15,748 nt of DNA from JBBIRM01 sp964517975 (GTDB taxonomy: Bacteria > Desulfobacterota > BSN033 > UBA1163), in NCBI GenBank assembly GCA_964517975.1, contig CAZFDM010000172.1, positions 1-15,748 of the forward strand, written 5' to 3'. The notes beneath the pieces were generated by a model. The model made no database searches, was not told the DNA's origin, and worked only from the letters and a program-made list of their open reading frames with translations. Shown piece by piece: positions 1 through 6,920 of the stretch (within the stretch, counting starts at the first letter, position 1; every line of letters starts with the position of its first letter). The position numbers and the translations under genes were made by a program.

Positions 1-509
1 TGGGAGACAAAGAAGGCCTCCAGACAGACCATCGCTGGAAGATAAACCTGTTCTGCTATCCTGTAGGATTGAATCACCGTATCAAGAGCCTCCTGTCCGT
101 TTTCACAATAAAATTGAATCCAACCCGTATCCCTTTGTGAAAGGCTGTCTAATTGGTCCGCCCAGAATCCCCAGGGAGCAGCCAGAAGACGATTCACATT
201 GGCCATGACTACAGGGACGCGACATCCCGCAGCAAAATGAAGCATTTCATGCATGAGGGCAAGTCCCTGGGATGAGGTGGCTGTGAATGTCCTAACCCCT
301 GTAAGGGACGCTGAGATACAGGAGGCCATGGCTGAATGTTCAGATTCGGTTCTCATCATTATCCCTTTGAGCTCACCGGAGGCTTCCCATTCAGAGAGTT
401 TCTCATAAATGCCTGTCTGAGGGGTAATCGGATAGGCAGCAATCAAAGGAGTCCTGCAAAGTTTAACGGCATAGGCAACCGCCTCATTTCCGGTGATGAA
501 CTCTCTCAT
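1..509 (-). CDS. porA: 2-oxoacid:ferredoxin oxidoreductase alpha subunit, N-terminal part (cut by window edge)
   Basis: Reading the minus strand from the ATG at 509 gives 169 open codons with no stop to the window edge, so the C-terminal part lies outside. The peptide has the PorA pyrimidine-binding fold hallmarks: an early GNEAVAYA segment, AAYPITPQT at about residues 28-36, and an ESEHSAMA...SLTGVRTFTATSSQG stretch around residues 58-88, typical of the thiamine diphosphate domain I of pyruvate and 2-oxoacid:ferredoxin oxidoreductases. The enzyme oxidatively decarboxylates a 2-oxoacid to an acyl-CoA and reduces ferredoxin in the cytoplasm. Its ATG overlaps the stop of the upstream gene by 4 bases (ATGA), which indicates translational coupling. 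The catalytic PorB (beta) subunit is expected just left of the window. Pyruvate is the default substrate, but 2-oxoglutarate, 2-oxoisovalerate or another oxoacid cannot be excluded from this fragment. Confidence 0.9.
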   Translation of the reverse strand, partial: MREFITGNEAVAYAVKLCRTPLIAAYPITPQTGIYEKLSEWEASGELKGIMMRTESEHSAMASCISASLTGVRTFTATSSQGLALMHEMLHFAAGCRVPVVMANVNRLLAAPWGFWADQLDSLSQRDTGWIQFYCENGQEALDTVIQSYRIAEQVYLPAMVCLEAFFVS

Positions 510-2245
510 TCCTCACGCCTCATCTCTACTACATTTCTCGGGCAAGCCTTTGCGCAGGTCCCGCACCCCTTACAGTGTTGAAAATCAACAGTCCTTATTT
601 GATTGACAGGGTCCAGTGTAACCGCTCCTTCAGGGCAGAAGAAATAACAATTATAACAGTAATTACATGTCCCGCAGGAGAAACATCTCAGAGCCGAATG
701 CTCCGCCTCCTCTGGTAAAAGTCCGCTATGGACCTCTGAAAATCCCCTTAGAGACTTGCCTGGATCAATCCTTCGTTTTTTCACCCTTTCTGAGGGCGCA
801 AAAAAAAGCGTGTTGATCTGATCGTAAAACACAACTCCCTTTGGCTCCTCCCATATCCCGGTCTGCCTCCCCCTAAGATAGGCTTCCATTGAGAGGGCTC
901 CTTTTGATCCAACCCTGATATTTGAAAAGACCTCCTCTGGATTCATTTCTGTAAAAGAGAGGTCGATTGAAATGGCAGCCCTCTTTCCTGATGAGATAGC
1001 GGTCACCACGCTTCTATGCTGCTCAATGGCATCCCCTCCTGCAAAGACTTTTGTCTTGCCGTTCCATAAGGAAGACATGGGTTTAAGAAATTCTTTCTCG
1101 ATCAGGGCTTGTGGGATCCATGAAAGATCAACGCCCTCACCAACCGCTGTGATGAGACGGTCTGCTTCCATCATGACAAAGCTTCCCTTGATGGGAATCG
1201 GGCGGGGTCGTTTCTCCTGACTCGATTTTCTCAGCCTCATACGTTGAAACTTGATACGGATCTTTCGGTTTTTGAGGAGCTTGATCTTGACCGGTTGAAT
1301 CAGAAATTCAAACCGAACCCCTTCTTGATCAGCCTCCTCAATCTCGTCTGAAATGGCAGGCATCTCTTTCTTCGTCCGGCGATAGGCAACTGTAACGGAT
1401 GAACCGAGACGACGTGCGGAGCGCGCCACATCCATTGCTGTATTTCCCCCTCCGATGACGACCACTACTTTCCCTGGCCTGACTTGCTCACCTGAATTGA
1501 TTCTATTCAAAAAGTCTATCCCTCTCCAGATTTTTATCAGATTTTCATCTTCGATTCCAAGCAGAATGCCCCGGCTTGCTCCTGGAGAGAGGAAGACAGC
1601 ATCGAATTGACTCAATGCCTCAATAGAAAGATCCTTCCCTACTCTTACTCCGGTTTTCAGCTCAATGCCGAGCCCTAATATCCTTTGGATCTCTTTTTTC
1701 AGCACCTGTTTGGGAAGCCTGAATTCGGGAATTCCCCACCGTAAAACTCCTCCGGGTTCCTTCCGAGCTTCAAAAAGGGTCACCTTGTGCCCAAGCAGAG
1801 CAAGGAAGTATGCGCAGGAGAGACCTGCAGGTCCTGCCCCTACAATGGCAATCTCTTTCGGATCGGTGTTTGGCGCTGGATTCAGTTTCGGAGAAAGATC
1901 CATCGTGGTATCAAATACATACCTTTCTAAGGGATTGACCGAAACCGCCTCATCATACTGGTTTCGGTTACACACGCTCTCACAAGGATGAAAACAGACC
2001 CTACCACAGACCCCTGGGAAAGGATTCTCTTTTAAGATCGTTTCAAGTGCTTCACGAAATTTTCCCTCTCCTGCGAGATAGATAAAAGTTGCTATGGGAA
2101 TGCCCGCCGGGCACGCCTCCTCACAAGGAGCGATCATTGAGGTAGTGTAAGGTTTTTGAAAACCCCATTTGCCGGTTTCGATGACTTCAGTGCTTTCAAA
2201 GGAGATAGGGATCATTAATTCAGGAGACTCAGCATAAACTTTCAT
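506..2245 (-). CDS. GltD-like FAD/NAD(P) oxidoreductase fused to a C-terminal 2x[4Fe-4S] ferredoxin (POR delta-like)
   Basis: This 579-residue protein (from the ATG at 2245) has three parts. Residues 40-92 carry the Fe-S N-domain of glutamate-synthase small-chain-like proteins (C41, C45, C80, C84, C88, C92). Residues 130-430 hold two Rossmann folds, with the FAD motif GAGPAGLSCAY at 136-146 and the NAD(P) motif VIGGGNTAMDVA at 263-274. Residues 521-568 hold a two-cluster ferredoxin (C527/530/533/537 and C558/561/564/568) with two further cysteines, C521 and C524. The family moves electrons between NAD(P)H and Fe-S carriers. Position between porG and porA suggests the ferredoxin tail serves as the delta subunit of the oxoacid oxidoreductase. 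An in-frame start at 2284 exists, but it would overlap porG by 56 bases; 2245 has an AAGG motif upstream and overlaps by 17. M at 2215 is a further alternative. Confidence 0.85.
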   Translation of the reverse strand: MKVYAESPELMIPISFESTEVIETGKWGFQKPYTTSMIAPCEEACPAGIPIATFIYLAGEGKFREALETILKENPFPGVCGRVCFHPCESVCNRNQYDEAVSVNPLERYVFDTTMDLSPKLNPAPNTDPKEIAIVGAGPAGLSCAYFLALLGHKVTLFEARKEPGGVLRWGIPEFRLPKQVLKKEIQRILGLGIELKTGVRVGKDLSIEALSQFDAVFLSPGASRGILLGIEDENLIKIWRGIDFLNRINSGEQVRPGKVVVVIGGGNTAMDVARSARRLGSSVTVAYRRTKKEMPAISDEIEEADQEGVRFEFLIQPVKIKLLKNRKIRIKFQRMRLRKSSQEKRPRPIPIKGSFVMMEADRLITAVGEGVDLSWIPQALIEKEFLKPMSSLWNGKTKVFAGGDAIEQHRSVVTAISSGKRAAISIDLSFTEMNPEEVFSNIRVGSKGALSMEAYLRGRQTGIWEEPKGVVFYDQINTLFFAPSERVKKRRIDPGKSLRGFSEVHSGLLPEEAEHSALRCFSCGTCNYCYNCYFFCPEGAVTLDPVNQIRTVDFQHCKGCGTCAKACPRNVVEMRREE

Positions 2246-2780
2246 AGATTTGAACCTTATCGTAGGCTTCGTTAAGGGCATCAATATTGGATTCTGTTTT
2301 AGTGAAGATCATTTGGCGGACCACTTCGATCAGAGTCTCTTTTTTCACCAATTGGGTCAGGGAGGCATAGGCTCCAAGAAGCGTGGTGTTAAATACCCCT
2401 TCCACCCCTGCCCTTCTCGCAATCGATACCGCATCGATCAAACCAATCTTGTACTGTCTCAACCCTTCAAATGAATCGATCTCCTTGTCCGTATTGATCA
2501 GAAGTGTTCCTCCTGGTTTCAGTTCCTGGAGGATTTCTAATTCCTCCATCAGGCTAAGGTCGAAGAGGACCAGTTGATCTGGGCGTTTGATCTGACATTT
2601 TAATAGAATGGGCTCTTTATCGACCCGTAAAAAACCAAAAACCGGAGCACCGCGGCGTTCTGACCCAAAGAGAGAAAAACACTGTGGAAATTTCCCTTCA
2701 GCAAAAAAGGCTTTCCCTAAAATTTCGGAGGCGACAACCACTCCCTGCCCTCCCTGTCCTTTAAACTTAATCTCAATCAT
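2229..2780 (-). CDS. porG: 2-oxoacid:ferredoxin oxidoreductase gamma subunit
   Basis: The 183-residue product begins with the diagnostic gamma-subunit motif KFKGQGGQGVVVASEILGKA, followed by an FSLFGSERRGAPVFGFLR segment. Both are characteristic of the PorG / POR_N-type gamma domain of 2-oxoacid:acceptor oxidoreductases, which binds the CoA-side substrate and completes the alpha/beta/gamma/delta enzyme. Length matches the usual 180-190 residues. The ATG at 2780 lies 6 bases after AGGGG; a GTG one codon upstream (2783) is possible. The gene overlaps the end of the GntR regulator by 8 bases and the following oxidoreductase by about 17, so the cluster is one tightly coupled operon. Gene order is gamma, delta-like fusion, alpha, and presumably beta. 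Confidence 0.9.
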   Translation of the reverse strand: MIEIKFKGQGGQGVVVASEILGKAFFAEGKFPQCFSLFGSERRGAPVFGFLRVDKEPILLKCQIKRPDQLVLFDLSLMEELEILQELKPGGTLLINTDKEIDSFEGLRQYKIGLIDAVSIARRAGVEGVFNTTLLGAYASLTQLVKKETLIEVVRQMIFTKTESNIDALNEAYDKVQIYESLC

Positions 2781-3507
2781 CACTACCCCTTGAATCTAAG
2801 CCCTTATTCACTCTTGAAGGCTGAAGGCTTCCAGCTTGTTGAACTGATTCTTTAAAAGCATACCTCAAGATATCATTTTTCGATTGATTCAAATGATGCC
2901 GAATGGCTTGATGAACCTCCCCTAAATCAACCTTTTCAATTGCCCGAAGGATTCCTTTATGTCCCTCAATGGCCCTCAAGACATTATCAGCCAAATAGAT
3001 GCTCTGAACCCTATACCGCAACATATGTCGCCTTAACGTCTGTGACAGTTCGAGGAGCCGCTGACTGCCACTATGCCTGGCGATGATTTCGTGAAACTGA
3101 GCGTCCAATTCCACAAAGGCTTTGACATCTCCCATGGCAACTCTCTCCTCAGCGACAGCGATGTTTTCTTTCAACTCCTCAATGAGGCGATCAGGGGCCT
3201 TCTCGATTGCCCATTGTGTCGCAAGTTCCTCAACCACCCGACGAATTTCACAAATCTCTTCCACCTCATTTGCACTGATCGGTTTGACCACATACCCCAC
3301 CCTTGGGATCGATTTGATCAAACCCTCGAGTTCTAAATTATGAAGTGCCTCTCTGACAGGTGTTCGAGAGGTCCCTATCTCCCGTGCTATTTTGGCCTCA
3401 ATCAAGTGCTCATGGGGAAGGATCTCGCCACTCAAGATTCTTTCCCGAAGGTAATCATAAACCTTCTTCCTTATCGTCTTCGGGTTCCTAATGACCAGCC
3501 TTCTCAT
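2773..3507 (-). CDS. GntR-family (FadR/FCD subfamily) transcriptional regulator
   Basis: The 244-residue protein has an N-terminal GntR winged helix (residues 10-75; TSRTPVREALHNLELEGLI is the recognition region) and a C-terminal FCD ligand-binding domain (residues 82-215). The four usual FCD metal ligands appear present: D135 and H139 in the DxxFH motif, H183 and H205. FCD regulators normally respond to small organic acids, and many bind a metal-chelated carboxylate. It is the first gene of the por operon and faces larA, so a role in sensing a hydroxy- or oxo-acid and controlling both units is a reasonable inference. The start codon lies 2 bases from a 17-bp palindrome and close to the predicted transcription start, leaving almost no 5' leader. 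No good Shine-Dalgarno site precedes it, so leaderless translation is possible. Confidence 0.9.
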   Translation of the reverse strand: MRRLVIRNPKTIRKKVYDYLRERILSGEILPHEHLIEAKIAREIGTSRTPVREALHNLELEGLIKSIPRVGYVVKPISANEVEEICEIRRVVEELATQWAIEKAPDRLIEELKENIAVAEERVAMGDVKAFVELDAQFHEIIARHSGSQRLLELSQTLRRHMLRYRVQSIYLADNVLRAIEGHKGILRAIEKVDLGEVHQAIRHHLNQSKNDILRYAFKESVQQAGSLQPSRVNKGLDSRGSDD

Positions 3508-3508
3508 T

Positions 3509-3525
3509 TGGTATACTGTACCCCA
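3509..3525. promoter_or_regulatory. Candidate GntR operator, 17-bp interrupted palindrome
   Basis: The sequence reads TGGTATACTGTACCCCA and fits TGG-N2-TAC-T-GTA-N2-CCA, symmetric about position 3517. It covers the predicted -10 box of the gntR-por promoter and ends 2 bases before the gntR start codon. This is the expected place for an autorepressor site, and its length fits FCD-type GntR operators. Binding by the adjacent regulator is inference. Confidence 0.5.
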
Positions 3526-3544
3526 GTTTAATTTTATTTGTCAA
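3515..3544 (-). promoter_or_regulatory. Candidate sigma-70 promoter for gntR-porG operon
   Basis: On the minus strand a perfect TTGACA (3544-3539) is followed after 18 bases by TACAGT (3520-3515). Initiation about 7 bases further on would fall at or near the gntR ATG (3507), implying a leaderless or nearly leaderless transcript. The -10 box sits inside the palindrome at 3509-3525. Confidence 0.5.
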
Positions 3545-3561
3545 TACTTTTTATTTGACAA
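3538..3561. repeat. Inverted repeat formed by two back-to-back -35 boxes
   Basis: TTGTCAA (3538-3544) and TTGACAA (3555-3561) are exact inverted copies separated by 10 bases. Each arm contains a consensus -35 hexamer, one per strand, so the repeat may simply reflect two divergent promoters. It could also be a shared activator or repressor site controlling both por and larA. Confidence 0.5.
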
Positions 3562-3583
3562 CTATACAATATTACTCTATTAT
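3555..3583 (+). promoter_or_regulatory. Strong sigma-70-like promoter for the LarA-family gene
   Basis: TTGACA at 3555-3560 and TATTAT at 3578-3583 are separated by exactly 17 bases, close to the ideal bacterial housekeeping promoter. A start near 3590 would give a 5' leader of about 30 bases containing the AAAAGGAG ribosome-binding site (3606-3613) before the ATG at 3622. Confidence 0.65.
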
Positions 3584-3621
3584 TTTTTGAAAAACAAAAA
3601 ACCTTAAAAGGAGCTAACTAA

Positions 3622-4914
3622 ATGAGTTATTATGTGAATTATGGGAGTGAGAGAAAAACCTTTTTGATTCCAAAGGGATGGAATTTAATCTCCAATGAGG
3701 ATAAACCTCTTGTGCCAGGGGTCACGGATCCTCTTCAGGAAATTCGGCGGGCTCTTGATTATCCCATAGGATCTCCCAAGATCGAAGAACTGGCTCGTCC
3801 TGGGATGGAGGTCATCATCCTATTTGATGATCTCCAGCGTCCTACTCCTGCCCATCTTGCTCTTCCGGAAATGATGAACCGTCTCAATCGGGCTGGCATT
3901 CCAGATGGGCGAATAACAGGAATTTGCGCCCTTGGAACACATCCCATTCCCTCCCCTGAACAACTTGAGATGAAGGTGGGAAAGGAAGTCCTTTCCCGAC
4001 TGAACGGCCGACTCTTTGCCCACAACCCCCATGCCTCTAACAATGTGATCATCGGCAAGACACATCGAGGAACATTGGTTGAGGTCAACCGCCATGTCGC
4101 CTTTGCCGATCTGATCATTGGTGTCGGAGAATGCATGCCCCATCCCATTGCTGGATATGGCGGAGGATTTAAAATCGTTATGCCCGGGGTCTGTTCTTAT
4201 CGGTCAGTAGCCGATCATCACTTTACTTGGATGCGTCATCGAAATAGCCGGGTAAACCTACTGGAGGGGAATCCCTTCTTTGAAGATATTGTGGATGCAG
4301 GGCGACTTTCAAGATTGACCTTTAAACTTGACCTAATCCTTAACGAGAAGAAGGAGGTGATTCGCGCCTTTGCAGGCGATCCTATGGATGAACTTCGAGA
4401 GGGATCTCGTTATGCATCTTCTCTCTACCTGGTCTCCTTGAATAAACTCGCCGATGTAACCATCACCTCTGCTTACCCCTTAGAGATAGGAGTTCAGGCT
4501 ACCAAGGCACTTACGATGGCAAACTTCTGCACCCGCACCGGGGGAGCCATCATCTGGGTGGCTCCGCAGAAAGAGGCAGGTCCTGTCCTGCCCCTAATTC
4601 AAGAGATGGGAAGTGAGGAGAGCGCATGTGATTTTCACCGGCGCCTAATTGAAGGAAATATTCCCAACCATCTCAGATCTTTTGGAATCTCCTATATTAT
4701 GCAGGTTGTCTATTTTAAGGAGTTGGCTGAAAAATTTGATGTCTACCATGTCACTGAAGGCCTCTCGCCTGAACAGGTAACGATGATGAAGTTTAACTAT
4801 TCCTCCTCTCTCGAGGAGGCCATCAGTCAGGTTTATAAAAAGATGCCCGTGGCAGATGTAGCAATCTTTCCTTCGGGAGGCAATATCATCCCTGAGGTGA
4901 GGAAAGAGGATTAG
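3622..4914 (+). CDS. LarA-family nickel-pincer-nucleotide 2-hydroxyacid racemase/epimerase
   Basis: The 430-residue protein matches the lactate racemase LarA fold (DUF2088 plus C-terminal domain) along its full length. Visible family residues are the DDLQR stretch (D70, R73), GTH (H107), and HPIAGYGGGFKIVMPG, which contains H174 and K184, the lysine that in LarA covalently holds the nickel-pincer cofactor. H199/H200 and Q292/K295 match later active-site positions. LarA interconverts D- and L-lactate, while homologues act on other 2-hydroxyacids, so the substrate is not settled. The maturation genes larB, larC and larE are not in the window. The gene stands alone behind a strong promoter, divergent from a GntR-por operon, which suggests a link between a hydroxyacid and its oxoacid. 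RBS AAAAGGAG lies 8 bases before the ATG. Its TAG overlaps the stop of convergent thyX. Confidence 0.87.
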   Translation: MSYYVNYGSERKTFLIPKGWNLISNEDKPLVPGVTDPLQEIRRALDYPIGSPKIEELARPGMEVIILFDDLQRPTPAHLALPEMMNRLNRAGIPDGRITGICALGTHPIPSPEQLEMKVGKEVLSRLNGRLFAHNPHASNNVIIGKTHRGTLVEVNRHVAFADLIIGVGECMPHPIAGYGGGFKIVMPGVCSYRSVADHHFTWMRHRNSRVNLLEGNPFFEDIVDAGRLSRLTFKLDLILNEKKEVIRAFAGDPMDELREGSRYASSLYLVSLNKLADVTITSAYPLEIGVQATKALTMANFCTRTGGAIIWVAPQKEAGPVLPLIQEMGSEESACDFHRRLIEGNIPNHLRSFGISYIMQVVYFKELAEKFDVYHVTEGLSPEQVTMMKFNYSSSLEEAISQVYKKMPVADVAIFPSGGNIIPEVRKED

Positions 4915-5537
4915 GCTCTTCTGATCACCTCTTTTTTCTCATCAATCTTAAAATCTCCAAACACGGTGGGGGCATATGCTTTCAAAATCTTTAAAACCTC
5001 AATGGCCACCCTTCTAAACTCCCACTGCGACTGAGGTCTACCTCGAAGATCAATAATATATCGCCACTCGCGAAAATTGGTGCTCACGACCATCTGACTC
5101 TCCACCGCATTGGGTAGGACGTATCTTGAATCCTCTTTCTTAATCTTTAACCTCTGAAGTTTGGAATAGGTCTCCTTTGCCCGATCCATAAAATCAACAA
5201 AGAGGCAATGGGCTTCTGGATTGCTTTTAATGGAGTCAGGTTCAATATAGTTGAAATGGCTTTCGTCTACATATCGTTGAGACTTCTGGATAAAAGAGCA
5301 TAACCGGTGTCTCACGAATTGATGGGTGAATGCCCTGGATACCCCTGAAATCCTGAAGGTGGCATAGGCATGTTCCAAAACGGAGAGGTGCCCATTTTTA
5401 ATAAGCATCCTTATAAATTTTTTCTCCGTCCCCTCCCCCTGCCGATCGAAGGATAGGTAGGAGGTACGCCCTGCCATCTCTATGATCTTCTCTGCATTTG
5501 GGGTGATGAAGAGCAATTCGATCTTTGGGGTCACCAT
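4911..5537 (-). CDS. thyX: Flavin-dependent thymidylate synthase
   Basis: The 208-residue product carries the ThyX signature RHRLCSFIQKSQRY at residues 76-89 (RHR-X7-S), preceded by the conserved HLSVLEHA..F segment (50-61) and followed by a GRPQSQWEFRRVA helix near residues 166-178. ThyX makes dTMP from dUMP with methylene-THF as carbon donor and FAD/NAD(P)H as reductant, releasing THF rather than dihydrofolate, so no dihydrofolate reductase is needed. That fits an organism with heavy one-carbon folate traffic. The length is slightly short for the family but all core motifs are present. The gene is convergent with the LarA-family gene; their stop codons overlap at 4911-4914, leaving no room for a terminator. 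An AGGA motif lies 2 bases before the ATG, and GTG at 5534 is an alternative start. Confidence 0.93.
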   Translation of the reverse strand: MVTPKIELLFITPNAEKIIEMAGRTSYLSFDRQGEGTEKKFIRMLIKNGHLSVLEHAYATFRISGVSRAFTHQFVRHRLCSFIQKSQRYVDESHFNYIEPDSIKSNPEAHCLFVDFMDRAKETYSKLQRLKIKKEDSRYVLPNAVESQMVVSTNFREWRYIIDLRGRPQSQWEFRRVAIEVLKILKAYAPTVFGDFKIDEKKEVIRRA

Positions 5538-5839
5538 ATCCTATCGCTTCCTTTCCAAGAGTGATCATAGAATAGACTCAATAGGTCACCGAGGGGAAGA
5601 GACGTTCTTTCCTCAACCTCTACTTCTTTTTGGTCAGGTAGAAATAATACCTTAAATATTCCATTAAACCCTCATAATCAATTTTATTCTTTAATTAACA
5701 CGGTCAAAAAGAGGATTCAACCTTTCTTAGAAACCATGATCTCCTTTGCCCGGTTTATTGGAATTTAAAGGAATTTGACTTAAGTCAAAGCAACCCACTT
5801 AAAATGAAATTAAAATTAAATTAGAAAGGAGGTCCTACA
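5538..5839. other. AT-rich intergenic region between thyX and the HD gene
   Basis: The 302 bases hold no convincing ORF or RNA gene. They should contain the thyX promoter (minus strand) and the HD-gene promoter (plus strand). Visible elements are a direct repeat GGAATTT at 5760-5766 and 5770-5776, the palindrome at 5774-5789, and a strong ribosome-binding site AAAGGAGG at 5825-5832 before the ATG at 5840. Confidence 0.6.
5774..5789. promoter_or_regulatory. Perfect 16-bp palindrome, candidate operator upstream of the HD gene
   Basis: TTTGACTTAAGTCAAA is exactly self-complementary with no spacer, so it is better suited as a dimeric protein site than as an RNA hairpin. Its first half contains TTGACT, usable as a -35 box with an A/T-rich -10 near 5799-5804 (TTAAAA). 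It lies about 50 bases before the HD gene. The regulator is unknown. Confidence 0.4.
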
Positions 5840-6574
5840 ATGAGATGTCCTGGTCAAGACCCAATGTTTTGGAGGCCTGGTGATGTCTTTGAAATCTCTT
5901 GTCCAAAATGTGGCTACCGTGTAGAGTTTTTTAAATTTGATGTGAAGAGAAGATGTCGGTGTGGGCATGAGATTGTCAATCCGAGGATCAATTTTGGATG
6001 CGCTGAGTGGTGTCCTTATGGGGATTCCTGTATTGAAGGGTTGCCAGAGGAGATGAAGGCTAAAACCAAGGAGGAAAAGAATAAACGGTTGAGGGAGAAG
6101 ATTGATTATGAAATGAGAAGGTACTTCGGTTCTGATACGAAGCGCATCAACCATGCCCTTAAAGTAGCCCAATATGCAGAAGAGATATTAAAGATAGAAG
6201 GTGGACATCCTCTTGTAATCCTTGGATCCGCCTATCTTCATGATATAGGAATCAAAGAGGCCGAGGAGAAATATGGAACGGCCTCTGTGGAGGACCAAGA
6301 AAGATTTGGAAAAGTCACTGCGGAAGAAATCTTAACGAAACTAAATATTCAGAAGCCGATCATCAACGAGATCTGTGATATTATAGGCCATCACCATCAT
6401 CCAAGAGAAAGAGAGACGCTCAATTTCCAAATCCTTTATGAAGCCGATTGGCTGGTCAATATAGAAGAAGGTGGGCTTGGCAAAGATTCGGAAAAGTTGA
6501 AAGCAATTATCGAAAAAGAGTTTAAAACAGTTACAGGAAAAAAGTTGGCCCAAGACCTCTTCCATCTTCAATAA
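5840..6574 (+). CDS. Zinc-ribbon and HD-domain phosphohydrolase family protein
   Basis: The 244-residue protein joins an N-terminal cysteine-rich region (C21, C24, C39, C41, then C54, C58, C64; probably one or two metal sites) to an HD domain. HD features are H105 in RINHALKVAQYAEEI, the HD pair H134-D135 in AYLHDIG, the HHHH run at 184-187, and D203 in YEADWLVN. The HD superfamily hydrolyses phosphate esters, often nucleotides or cyclic nucleotides, using two metals. The substrate here cannot be read from sequence. A very strong AAAGGAGG site lies 7 bases before the ATG. The gene is monocistronic, with AT-rich gaps on both sides and a palindrome upstream. The cysteines might sense metal or redox state or bind an Fe-S cluster; that is a guess. 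Confidence 0.8.
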   Translation: MRCPGQDPMFWRPGDVFEISCPKCGYRVEFFKFDVKRRCRCGHEIVNPRINFGCAEWCPYGDSCIEGLPEEMKAKTKEEKNKRLREKIDYEMRRYFGSDTKRINHALKVAQYAEEILKIEGGHPLVILGSAYLHDIGIKEAEEKYGTASVEDQERFGKVTAEEILTKLNIQKPIINEICDIIGHHHHPRERETLNFQILYEADWLVNIEEGGLGKDSEKLKAIIEKEFKTVTGKKLAQDLFHLQ

Positions 6575-6920
6575 AGATTGGGGACGGCCTCACATGAAAG
6601 ATATTATTCGATAATCTAAAAAATAAATCTACTGCCCAATTTCACAATCTCTCCCTTGAAATATTACCCCCCAGTACCTTCCTCTTAGGTTTTCATAACC
6701 GCTTAAAAAAATTATGAAATTTAATTGAAGAAATTAAATTACCAGTGCTTTTAGGGCGGCTATTCCTTCTGATTTTGTAAAAATTTTTAAATATCTAACA
6801 AGGGGGTTATATTTTTCTTGACAAGGTAGGTGAAATAATTTACAAATTCTTGTGAATAATTTCTCATAAAAATTCTAATTTATTATTTAGGCTCACAATA
6901 TTAATGGAGGATTTTAACCC
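6575..6920. other. AT-rich intergenic region before metF1
   Basis: The 346 bases contain no believable ORF or tRNA. There is an AT-only hairpin at 6718-6740 (9-bp stem AATTTAATT, 5-base loop) and a weak hairpin at 6599-6617 just after the HD gene; neither has the GC stem plus U-tract of a rho-independent terminator. The right half holds the candidate promoter at 6818-6846 and a 70-base leader ending in GGAGG (6906-6910). Confidence 0.6.
6818..6846 (+). promoter_or_regulatory. Candidate promoter for the metF-cytochrome-metV-hdr unit
   Basis: A perfect TTGACA (6818-6823) is followed after 17 bases by TACAAA (6841-6846), a moderate -10 box. Initiation near 6853 would give an AT-rich leader of about 68 bases before metF1. 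It is the best promoter match upstream of the long plus-strand cluster. Confidence 0.45.

Noticed and set aside
336..581. Plus-strand ORF of 81 codons.
   Set aside because: It lies antisense to porA and to the end of the fused oxidoreductase, both with clear family motifs. Its translation has no recognisable features.
3759..4148. Minus-strand ORFs of 129 and 107 codons inside the LarA-family gene.
   Set aside because: They are antisense shadows of a well-supported coding region, with no ribosome-binding site and no family motif.
6718..6740. AT-rich hairpin as terminator of the HD gene.
   Set aside because: The 9-bp stem contains no G or C and is not followed by a U-tract, so it is too weak for a rho-independent terminator.
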